Shown here one piece after another: positions 49,243 through 59,100 of a stretch of DNA of 64,000 nt. A model generated the notes under the pieces. That model ran no database searches and was not told the DNA's origin. It saw only the letters and a program-made list of their open reading frames with translations. Position 1 is the stretch's first letter; every line of letters starts with the position of its first letter. The DNA lies in NCBI GenBank assembly GCA_951230915.1, contig OX579634.1, positions 14,658,725-14,722,724 of the forward strand, given 5' to 3'. Position numbers and translations under genes: made by a program. This DNA is from Antitrichia curtipendula (taxonomy: Eukaryota; Streptophyta; Bryopsida; Hypnales; Leucodontaceae).

Positions 49243-50748
49243 GGCGAAAGGGAGGGACTACACATCCATCAACAATCACTCCAAAACTCCGATTCCCAGT
49301 AATAACAAGACAGACACTCCATGAAAAAACTCTCGAATTCTGTGTCAGTCAAATCATCTTCTGCACAATCGGGGCCATCATCTCGTCCAGTGTGCCCTCG
49401 CTGTAATGGTGTGTGTTTGTGGCGGGGATCCCCATCTGAACGAGGCTCCTGGAGCAGTAAAGGAAGCTCCAGAAGAATTGCAAGACGCCGGGAGATTGAG
49501 ACTCTGACACAATGTCTTCAGTTTTCTCGAATGACGCTCTCTCGCATGGATCAGTGAAAATCATACAAGTCATTTTAGTGTCATTTTATCCATACTAGGT
49601 TGGTACAGAGGTTGGCACCAAATTAACTTAATTGCATTTCAATGCACCATTGTGGCACCATGTTCACATGCCTTGAATTTCCTGATGAGTTGAATGGCAC
49701 CGGAAGTTCCCTGATTTGTGAAAATAAGATTGGTACCCCCCCCAAACTGCCATTTTTTTTATTTTTTTTTAACTCTTAACCCCTAAAGGCCCGTTTGTCC
49801 CCTCAGGGTGACAATTTGGGTCCGGGTAGGTTCCTCTGACCTCAATTTGTAGAGAATTTTGTGGGGATTTTTTGAGGTTGTGTGGTTCTGTGAGAGCTTT
49901 GTGGATATATAATTTTTATTTCAATTGGTGCCTGAGAAAAAAAGTTATGCCAAAAATAGAGTTTGGCGGGTAGCACAAAAAAATCACAGAAAGTAAAAAA
50001 TAAATTTCTTAAATATTTTTTTCAAAATCTATGTCTCTTTGCCTACATTTGAAGCTTTGATTCATTCTATTTGGACTAATAATGAAAAAGTTATGGACAA
50101 TCTTAGTTTTTCGGGCAATCTAAGCATCTTCTTGAAAAAAACACTCTTAGGATTCATTTTTGAATGCAATTTTTTCAATTTTCAGAAAAAAATTGTTAGA
50201 CAAGGTTGAATTTGCTTGTTAGAACAATCTCACCATTGGGATTATGGTATTTCAATTTTGTCAAGTAAGGCCATAAGGGTGATGTGTATGCATTTTTTGA
50301 GTGCATACGGTATCTATATGTGTCCATATTCTAAAATAAAATAAGATCATTTCAAGTCATCTATTGTTACTTCATCTATAAGATTAGTTCGATCCAAGAT
50401 TTTGAAAAGAAGTGCACATAAAATATACAATGACCTTGTCTTGCAAATATTTGAATCATGAATTGATGTTATCTCTTATGTGTCTTTTGTCTGTATAGTG
50501 AATTTTTGACATGGACCTCTTACTTTTGGCTCAACACATTATTTTATCTTTGGTGTAAAAGTTGTAACTTGATTCAAAAAATTTGACTCCTTGGTTAAAC
50601 TTTCATTTCAAATTCAAAACCACCTTTCAACTCAATGTGATTGCTCAAATTCATTTACATAACTAAATATATGACACATCTAAATAACAAATAATTATTA
50701 ATACCTTCTAATTAGTACCCGCTATTGATATATGTAATAGTAGTCTCT

Positions 50749-51045
50749 CTTTTGAATGGATAGTTATTTACAGGTGACAATTCCATTAACACCTGATTTA
50801 AAAGTACTTGTAGCATCTATTGATAGGCCATAATTTTTTTAATTTCCAAATCCCACCCCAAACCCAAATCCAAACCACCATCATTCCTCTTTGTAATTTC
50901 AAATTGCAACTTCAGATGCAATTGATATGGGATATATTGTCGTATTGTTGTATCCTTATTATGTAGTATATATCTATATACATCTTCTATATCCGTACAT
51001 GTATCCCAAAGTGATGACCATTGATTTTTGGCAAATCGACAGTAT
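50749..51045 (-). repeat. Dispersed repeat, copy 2 (pair of 4141-4450)
   Basis: This is the reverse-complement relative of 4141-4450. It runs from CTTTTGAATGGATAGTTATT through ACAGGTGACAATTCCATT, the AAACCCAAATC block and GATATGGGATATATTGT to CCATTGATTTTTGGCAAATC. See the first copy for the shared order. Confidence 0.7.
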
Positions 51046-51265
51046 AGAGATTGATTTTAGGTTTTCTTCTATGAGTTGATCGATGGTCTACCAATGAATG
51101 GAAAGGGGGGATTAATCAAAAACACATTATTCACATCTTTTCAAAGGATAGTATTGGCTGGCTGGTACAACCACTTTTCAATGCATTGGCATTGTGACAC
51201 GGATGTCACAATGCACTCAAGAAAAAAAAAATCAATTTTTTTTTCAATCCCCCCTGCTGAGCTCA

Positions 51266-51370
51266 ATTAATTAAAAATTAAATTAATTAAAAACTGATTA
51301 AATTATTAATTAATTAACTTATTAATTAGTTAAATTATTAATTAGTTAAATTATTAATTAATTTAAGCTT
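51266..51370. repeat. TTAAT-rich low-complexity tract
   Basis: About 100 bp of near-palindromic TTAATTAA and AAATTATTAATTAG units, self-complementary and prone to hairpins. It is directly followed by a C-run near 51384. Confidence 0.8.
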
Positions 51371-51439
51371 TAAGTTTTCAACCCCCCCCCCCCACTTTAT
51401 AAATTTTAGGGGAGGGTGGGGTGACAATTGATATGGGAC

Positions 51440-51590
51440 AAATCCCATGGTATTTCGTATCCATATATTTGTATGTATCCGTATCCGAATTTGTATAATA
51501 CATATCATATCATGTACCCCGTATCATATCCCGTATTCATATTAGTATTCATACTAATATCCGTATCCATGTCAATATCCGTATTTGTAC
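51440..51590. repeat. Degenerate CGTATCCATAT-type minisatellite
   Basis: Roughly 6- to 12-bp units such as GTATCC, GTATTCATA and ATCCGTATCC recur across ~150 bp with imperfect spacing. It is a simple-sequence array, not coding. Confidence 0.65.
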
Positions 51591-53052
51591 TTTTTAATTT
51601 TTTAAGATCAACAGTGTGGGAGGGGGGAGGGGAATTTTTTTTTTTAATCGACGGCTCTCATTTTTTAGCACAGTGAGAGGGGGGGGTATAAACACACACA
51701 ACTCAGCTAGCCTCTTTTCATCGGATTGTCATGTACATGGAAAGGTCAAAAAAATTGATTTCCAAATGCATGAGATTATTTGAAGTTCTATTTTATAGTG
51801 ACAATATTGTGTTGCATCAAAAGTGACACTGCAAAAATACTAAAGTTGACAAAACCAAGAATAGTGGTTTATCACCCTCTTCAAACTTATTAAACTCCTT
51901 GTTACATATATATGTAACTTTTTGTAAAGTAATAGAACATGATTGTAAGAATATGGAAGGTCTTTTAAATTGATTATTTTGTTTACTGTTTTGAACATTT
52001 TCAATGGTTTGTAAAAAGTTCATCTAGGCAAAACATTGTGTTTAGATTTGGAGAGTAGACCATTTGTACGCCTCACCCATGCAACTTCTATTTTAACTTA
52101 TAAGTAATGGCAAGTCTCTTAGTATTGCAAAACAAAAAGAATCTTACCATTGATGATATCAATGTATTATTTTGAAGACAACTAGTAACATTTAGCAAAA
52201 TTGTAGAATAGTCACAAAATACAATTTTGTCCACACCAAAGAAAATATTCTATATTTTGCAAGATTACACATTTATTATTCATTTTTCATCCCCCAAGCA
52301 CTAAAGTGGGATTACTAGTGAAACCAATGGAAATGCTCTAAATGGTAGGAAAACAAAAGATGAGATACTAGTTAGGATAATATTATAGAGGTCTCTTTAT
52401 AATATGAATGAAAATTAAAAGAAAATATTCCATATCTAAGCAATTATAGCATGTTGAGAGTTACTAATATTCTCTTTTTAATCCTTAAAAGCCCATGGAG
52501 ACACTTTGTAGCATTTGAATGGATGATTTCAACTAAGTAGTATAAGGTAAAGAAAAATGTTTCCTCACTCAAGGTTTTTGGGGAGAATTTTTTGAATGTA
52601 TTTGCCTTGGATAATGGGATGTTACTTAGATAAAATATAACTTATATTTTATAACACATTTGTGTTTTGTCCACCCCCTTTAGACTTGTAGGGGTTAAAC
52701 TTTAGACTTATAACCATGATCTATGGATTTGTCAATTATCAGATTTTATTTACATCATGATGTTTAAATCTATAATATATGCTTATGGTGAAATTTTAAA
52801 TTTTTTTAGAAATACATTGTATTTTATAAGAATTTTCTTCACTTTATTGTAAAAATTCATGGTAATTTCAAATTTTCACAAAACAAATTTAGATTTCTTA
52901 ACAGTTATAGAAGACATGTAATTTCATCTCTGAAAAATAAAAATTAAAAAATTTTCACTCATACTTTGGAACAAAATAGAGCACAAAAAGCAAAAGCGGA
53001 TATTGAGGTTGCTCACATGGTCAGAGACTCCGTCTTTTGGATGTGAATAGAA

Positions 53053-53090
53053 TTAGGGTTTAAAGCTCCCTAAACCCTAAACCCTAAAAA
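53053..53090. promoter_or_regulatory. Telobox cluster upstream of RPF2
   Basis: One TTAGGGTTTA box and a tandem TAAACCCTAAACCCTAA lie about 155-190 bp upstream of the RPF2 start codon. Teloboxes are known to be enriched in promoters of plant ribosomal-protein and ribosome-biogenesis genes, so the location fits the gene's job. The function here is inferred from position. Confidence 0.6.
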
Positions 53091-53244
53091 ATACCTTCCA
53101 CTGCATTGGGTGGCATCACCTCTGTTGGAATCGGGGGTCGGACTAAGGTTGTTATCTGTGAGAAGTTGAAGAGAGGGGTGGGAGACTAGCTTCTAATTCA
53201 TTGTTTGTTCCGGCGTGGGGTTGCCTTCGGGCTTTGCAGCAGCC

Positions 53245-54246
53245 ATGCTTCGCATTCAGAAGCCCAAGACGAAACGGGCGAAGCGGGAGCTGGAGAAGCG
53301 GGCTCCGAAGCTGGAGGAGAATTCGAAGAAGATTCTGCTCTTGCACGGGACCAAGACGACGGCGAACATCAAGCAAGTGTTGTCGGACTTCTACCACCTG
53401 CGGAAGGCCGGGGGAAAAGCGATCAAGTACACCAAGAAGAACGATGCGATTCGGCCTTTCGAGGGCGGGGGTGAAACTTCTTTGGAGTTTCTCTCGCAGA
53501 AAACCGATTGCAGCTTATTCGCGTTCGGGTCGCATTCGAAGAAGCGACCGAATAATTTAGTTTTAGGGCGCATGTTCGACCACAAGGTGTTCGATATGAT
53601 GGAAGTCGGAATCGAGAATTTCAAGTCGATTGAGTCGCTCGGAGGGGGTAAGAAAGCCTCGCCGCAAGCCGGGTCGAAACCCTGCTTTGCTTTCATAGGT
53701 GAAAAGTTTGAGTCCGACCCTAAGTTTCGTCATTTCAAGGAGCTTATAGTGGATTTCATGCGTGGAGAAGTTATCGAGACGATCAATTTGCAAGGGTTGG
53801 ACAAGGTGTTTCTCTGTATTGCGGTGGGAGAAAAAGTTGTATTCAAGCATTGTGCTGTTCGGTTTAAGAAGTCGGGCACGAAAGTACCCCGGGTGGAGCT
53901 CATCGAAGCTGGTCCGTGTATGGACATGGTCCTGCGAAGGAACCGCGAGCCGAGCAGTGATTTGCGGAAGGAAGCCATGCGACTTGCACCGAAGACGACG
54001 AAGAAGAAGATTAAGAATGTCAGCACGGACTCCTTGGCTGGCAAAGTGGGCCGCATGTATGTCCCGTCTCAGGAGGTCGGCGAGATGGCCTTGTCGAAGA
54101 TGAAGGGGTTGAAGCGGGAACGCAGAGAAGCAGCCGCTGCTAAAGCTGTCTCGAAGCAAGACCAGATCGAAAGTGGTGCAGGTGATGTCACCATGGGCGA
54201 GGCCGTGGGCTCTCCCAATAAAAAGCTAAAGAGAAACGGTGTGTAG
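53245..54246 (+). CDS. RPF2: Ribosome biogenesis protein RPF2, Brix domain
   Basis: RPF2 works with RRS1 to bring the 5S RNP into pre-60S ribosomal particles in the nucleolus. The protein has 333 aa with no coding introns. It starts MLRIQKPKTKRAKRELEKRA, the usual RPF2 N-terminus, so I take the second in-frame Met at 53245 and not the one at 53215. The Brix domain spans roughly residues 28-235. It shows LLHGTKTTANIKQVLSD, IRPFEGGGETSLEFLSQKTD, SHSKKRPNNLVLGRMFDHKV, CFAFIGEKFE, LKKSG-like FKKSGTKVPRVELIEAGPCM and DMVLRRNREPS. The C-terminus is basic, with KTTKKKIKNVS, GKVGRMYVPSQ and GLKRERREAAAAK, as in plant and yeast RPF2. Start context is CAGCCATGC. A telobox cluster lies upstream. Confidence 0.95.
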   Translation: MLRIQKPKTKRAKRELEKRAPKLEENSKKILLLHGTKTTANIKQVLSDFYHLRKAGGKAIKYTKKNDAIRPFEGGGETSLEFLSQKTDCSLFAFGSHSKKRPNNLVLGRMFDHKVFDMMEVGIENFKSIESLGGGKKASPQAGSKPCFAFIGEKFESDPKFRHFKELIVDFMRGEVIETINLQGLDKVFLCIAVGEKVVFKHCAVRFKKSGTKVPRVELIEAGPCMDMVLRRNREPSSDLRKEAMRLAPKTTKKKIKNVSTDSLAGKVGRMYVPSQEVGEMALSKMKGLKRERREAAAAKAVSKQDQIESGAGDVTMGEAVGSPNKKLKRNGV

Positions 54247-56117
54247 TTTACAAAACATGACAAAGTAGAAGCATCAGATTTTGAGGTAATAGCCGCAATT
54301 AGGGTTCGCAATAGAAACGGCAATGGTTTAGGGCATCCCTGAGCCCCGTAACGATTTTGCACTAAATACGAGAGTGCTTGGACCTGATATTCACAATCTT
54401 AACCCTAGAGGTATGTAATATGAACATGATCATGCAGTAAGTAATGAAAGTAGAGGCATTGAATTCTTTTGCAGTCAACCTCCTTCATTCCGGCATTTGA
54501 GACTCGTAGAGCAGTTATCGTGCCTCTCTTTCTCTTGCAGTGAATATTTCAGCTCTGTTTTGATTACGGTATGTGTTTTTAATTTTTTATGCCCTGCAGG
54601 ACTTTGTGGGCTTCGGTCGTGTTGAAATTGAAATACATCTGTTGCATCCATAGATCGGTGACACCACTCAGGCTTAGTTGTTATTTGATTTGGTGATCTG
54701 TTCTGTCCTAGGATTTGAGTTTCTTAGTTCTTTCCATGATGGCAGGTTTCTGTCTGAACCGTTCCTTCCGATCAAGTTGGTCGGAAATTAGTGGCTTTTC
54801 TAATAGGGGACAATCCAAAATTCTCTTTCGTAACCTTGCAGTGTCCAGTTTCTCTCCTCAATGGGTATAATTTGAGTTTTCTTCCAGTAGCAACTGCATG
54901 AATTGCCTTCCGTTCCGGAATTTGAAATGCCCATCAGAAGTGCAGTCTTGGTTGCGTTTCGTCCCAGTTCTTGTTGGGGTCATGCTCGAAAAGGTTGACA
55001 CGACTCGTTAATGGTTGCACTGCCGTGCTACCGGTAACGTCCTACAGTTTTTCCTTTCTACCTGGACCACAGATCTTCCATCCAAACTCCACGTCTCGTC
55101 TGGTTTGCATATCCGAGAAATGCATCATGAGTTTCAAGAAGTTCTGCAGTTTTTGTAGGGATGAACAGTGAATGTCTATATTTGCAGACAGCTACAGTAT
55201 TTCTTGGCACGGAGCGACACCGGTGGCATCTTACTTTTTGAATAGTTTCGAATCTGGACGGATATACTCCGTATGTATATACAAATAAAATGGTTCTGTG
55301 GCAGGCATATCACGTAAACTTACAAAGTACATAAAAACATGATTGTAACCTTTTTTGTTTAAAGAATTCAATATTGAACTTTGAAAGATCAGCTTACATA
55401 CATCTAACTGGAGATCAATTTCCATCCGAAATTGTAATCTAAATTCCTGTAACCATCTACTCCAACTTTCAAAATTCATATCATAGTCATGCGTTATCTG
55501 AACAAGTCGACTCTGAAGGTTCACTATATCGATATATATGCTCTCAAAACTCCAGACCCTCGGAAGAAAAACTTTAAGCTTGGGCGGCATTTTCGCAACT
55601 GCTTCCAACTGCCCCTCCTAGGTGGAATAATGACTCATGGAATCCCGAAAGGATGCATGCAGTGCAACAGAATCGAAAAGCGACGGAAGGCGTCGTCTCC
55701 AACACATTCTCTTTTCGTGAGGACTGAAGTTCCACGCCAATTACAGAATGAATTGTGTCGTGACCTGGCGACGAAACTACGGTGGATTCTCCGCTCGCCA
55801 CTTGTGCTGCTTCTCCATAACTGGAGCGCACTCTAGTCGAAGCTAGATACTTGTCACGGTCTAGCACCGCACTAGACCCATCACCATATCAATTCGCAAA
55901 GCAATTCGTCACAAATTGTGAACCTTCAGAGTCGTCTAGATCGCCAGCGTTGCAAGGATAGTGTTTTCGTGGGAACCCAGTTTGATAAAGCTGCATGCTT
56001 GCATCATTCGCCATGCAGTTTCAGTGATGATGAATGATCCCTAGCAACAAGAAATTCCTCCTTTCGTGTTGATTCCAGGTCAAATTTGGAGCTCCAGGTT
56101 TGTAGAAATCGGGCGCC
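54247..56117. other. Intergenic between RPF2 and the MATE gene
   Basis: The first few hundred bases are probable RPF2 3' UTR. The later part should contain the promoter and leader of the MATE gene. Open frames here lack family motifs and splice partners, and I support no gene. Confidence 0.5.
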
Positions 56118-59100
56118 ATGTCGTCGCCCGTGAGCATCCCCTCCCTGACCCGTAGTCACTCGAAGGGTAAGCCTCTGATATCCCCCGCCTCTTCCTTCCC
56201 TTCTCGCGGAGGCTATTTCCGCGTACACAGCCAGCCCGAGGACCAGCAAGCTTTTCTTCGCTCCTACTCGTCCAACCGCAGAGCCTCTCGAGACCACCAG
56301 CAACCAGGGCTCCCACATGAGCCTCTGTTGCAGCAAGGCTCCCACGGGTCCAGCCAGCGGAAGGACGAGTGGTACCATGGGGCGGACGTCGAGGAGCGGG
56401 GTGCCATCTTGGTGCCCCAGAAGCTCACGGTGGGGCAGGAGCTGCGGAGGCAATGCTGGCTGGCGGGGCCTATGGTGTGCGTGAATTTGTTGCAGTACTC
56501 GATCACTGTGGTGTCGGTGGCATTCGTGGGACACTTGGGGGAGCTCGAGCTTGCCAGTGCGTCCATCGCCAGCTCTCTGGCTGGTGTACTTGGGTACTAC
56601 GTGCTGGTATGTGCTTTCACCTTCTTTTGTGTGCGGCTATGGAGATTAGGTCTGCTTCTTGAGAGCTAAGTCAGGTGAAGGTTTATTCTGTGTAAACGAC
56701 GACTGAGGGGACAGTGGGATTCACGTGTCATGCGTAAAGAAATTTTGAGCGCAGAGCAAGAATTGTGCGAACCGCTGTTCAATTTCTTCTCTTCGAATTC
56801 GAGCGTGGTGATGATTAGGTCGATTCTGAGTTGAAGAATGATTGGAATTCGAATTGCCCTTGCTTCCATAAAACGGGACCTTCAAGGACCCATTTGTGTG
56901 TGGCTGCGGACACTAGGTCTGCTTCTTGAGAGTCAAATGAACGTCAATTCTTTGTGGACGACGACTCAGTGGGCATGCAGTGGGATTTATGTGTCGCATA
57001 AGCGAGCATGGACAGCAAACTTTGTGTGCAAAGCGAGAATTGTGCAAAACGTTGTGCAATTCTGGTGGTTGAGCTTCGACCTCTTCACATTCTAGCGTGG
57101 TGATGATTCAGTCAATTCTGAGTAGAAGAATGATTTGGAATTTGAATTGCTCCTGTTTCCATAGAATTTCAGTGTTAGGGTTCCGGTACCTTTTTGTGTG
57201 TGGCTATGGACATTAGGTCTGCTTCTTGCGAGCTAGTTGAACGTCAATGCTGTGTAGACGACGACCGAGGGGACATAAAGTGGGATTTACGTGCCGCACA
57301 AGAGAGCAAGCATAAAGAATTTTTGTGCTAAGAGCGAGTATTGTGCAAATCGCTGTTCAATTCTGGTGGTTGGGCTTCAATCTCGTGGAATTCTAGCATG
57401 GCGATGCTAAAGTCGATCCTGAGATGAAGAGTGTGAAGCAAACGATTGCATAAACCCCAGTGAAACCTAACCCGTATAGGACCGAGGTTTAAACTGACCA
57501 ATCCGACGTGAAAATCATAGAATTCAGACGTGGTTAGATTTTAGTGAAGAAGATTGCATGGGTTGGTCAAAGAAGAAAGTCCCAATGTGAGTTCCCGATC
57601 TGAATTCTATGATTTTCACAATATGATCAATCAAATTAAAACCTCGGTTCCGGTGGGGGTTATGGTTTATGCGGTTATTTGCTTCGTGAGTTGCATGGGC
57701 CTCCGGCTTTTGTAGCACTTTTGAGTGCGTCATAGACTTTCTTTTGTGCAGTTCTGTTGGCTCTGGACCGAAGGGGAAGAAGCTTTCCATTGACAGAATC
57801 TACATGTGAGGAGCCTTACTAAAAAAACGAGCCAGCGCTATGTAGACAGAGCCTCTCGTAGCATGGCTGCTTGCTGATTTTGTGACCAACACATGCCATG
57901 TTTTCCACTGATTCTGGTCCGTGAGAGTTGACACGGTGTTTTGTTTGTTGATCTGCAGCTGGGCATGGGGAGTGCCCTGGAGACTCTGTGCGGACAAGCA
58001 TACGGCGCAGGCGCTATCCACCATCACATGCTGGGCGTGTTTCTTCAAAGAGCTCTCGTGGTTCTTTACGGAGCCTGCGTCCCCATCTCCTTCCTCTTCA
58101 TCTACATGGAGCACGTCCTGCTCTGGTTAGGCCAAGACCCCCGAATCTCCGAGAAGGCCGGCGAGTACGCCATCTACTTGCTGCCCAGTCTGTACGCGTA
58201 TGCGCTCTTGCAACCCGTGGTGAAGTTTCTGCAGACGCAAAGTGTGGTCTTCCCCATGGTGCTTTGCTCCGCTATGACATTGCTCTTGCATGTGGGCCTT
58301 TCTTACACTCTGGTGTACACTCTCGAATTCGGGTTCCGCGGCGCTGCAATTGCCACGAGTTTGTCGTTCTGGCTCAATGCCATTTTCTTGGTCTCCTATG
58401 TGAAATTTTCAGGGGTGTGCAAAAATACGTGGAAAGGATTCTCCACGGATGCCTTCGTGGACTTGCGGGAATTTCTCAGCCTGGCGATCCCGTCGTGCAT
58501 TATGATCTGGTATGTCACTTCACCTGCAATCAAAAAATTGGAAGTCTTTGCTTGATTTTGTTTTGGATTTTGTAGTATGTGGTGGGGCTAATGTGATGGA
58601 TATGATGTCTGCAGCCTTGAGTATTGGTGCTTTGAGATTCTCATCATTTTAGCTGGACTTCTGCCCAACCCGAAACTTGAGCTTGCGACTCTGTCCGTCT
58701 GGTACGTGTTCCTGCCAAATCTCTCCTTTCATATGCTTCGTTTGAGTTTTCTCGCATAGATTGCCAGTCATTATCTTTAGTCTAGGAACTCAAATTGGTC
58801 CTCAATCATGTGCTTGTTTAGCAGTTTTGAGTATGCTATGTGGAGACTTGCTGTTGTGCAATTTTATTTATTTTGTGACCAACACGTGCTCTGTTCTTCA
58901 TCGATTCTGGTGATGTAAAATTTGTCTCCGTGATCAATCAAATAAGTCATTGTTTGAAACCACGAATCCTTGCTCCATTAACAGTTAAATTTTTTCAACA
59001 AAGGTTTTGAGAATCCAGTGACAATGGTAATATTGATATCATGAATGGGGTGTTGTTGCAGCTTGAGCACAACTTCTCTGAATTATATGATTCCGTTTGG

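Larger units (their letters stand above)
49243..53052. other. AT-rich intergenic region with simple repeats
   Basis: The first ~300 bases are probable promoter of the minus-strand gene ending at 45743. The rest is AT-rich and non-coding. It contains the inverted partner of the 4.1-kb repeat (50749-51045), a TTAAT-rich tract (51266-51370), a C-run followed by a CGTATCCATAT-type degenerate array (51440-51590) and G-rich runs near 51620 and 51680. No gene is supported. Confidence 0.6.

Noticed and set aside
52995..53244. Upstream Met at 53215 as RPF2 start
   Set aside because: The family-typical N-terminus starts at the Met at 53245; the ten extra residues (MGLPSGFAAA) have no family support.
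53563..54159. 198-aa minus-strand frame
   Set aside because: Antisense shadow of the highly biased RPF2 coding region; no family features.
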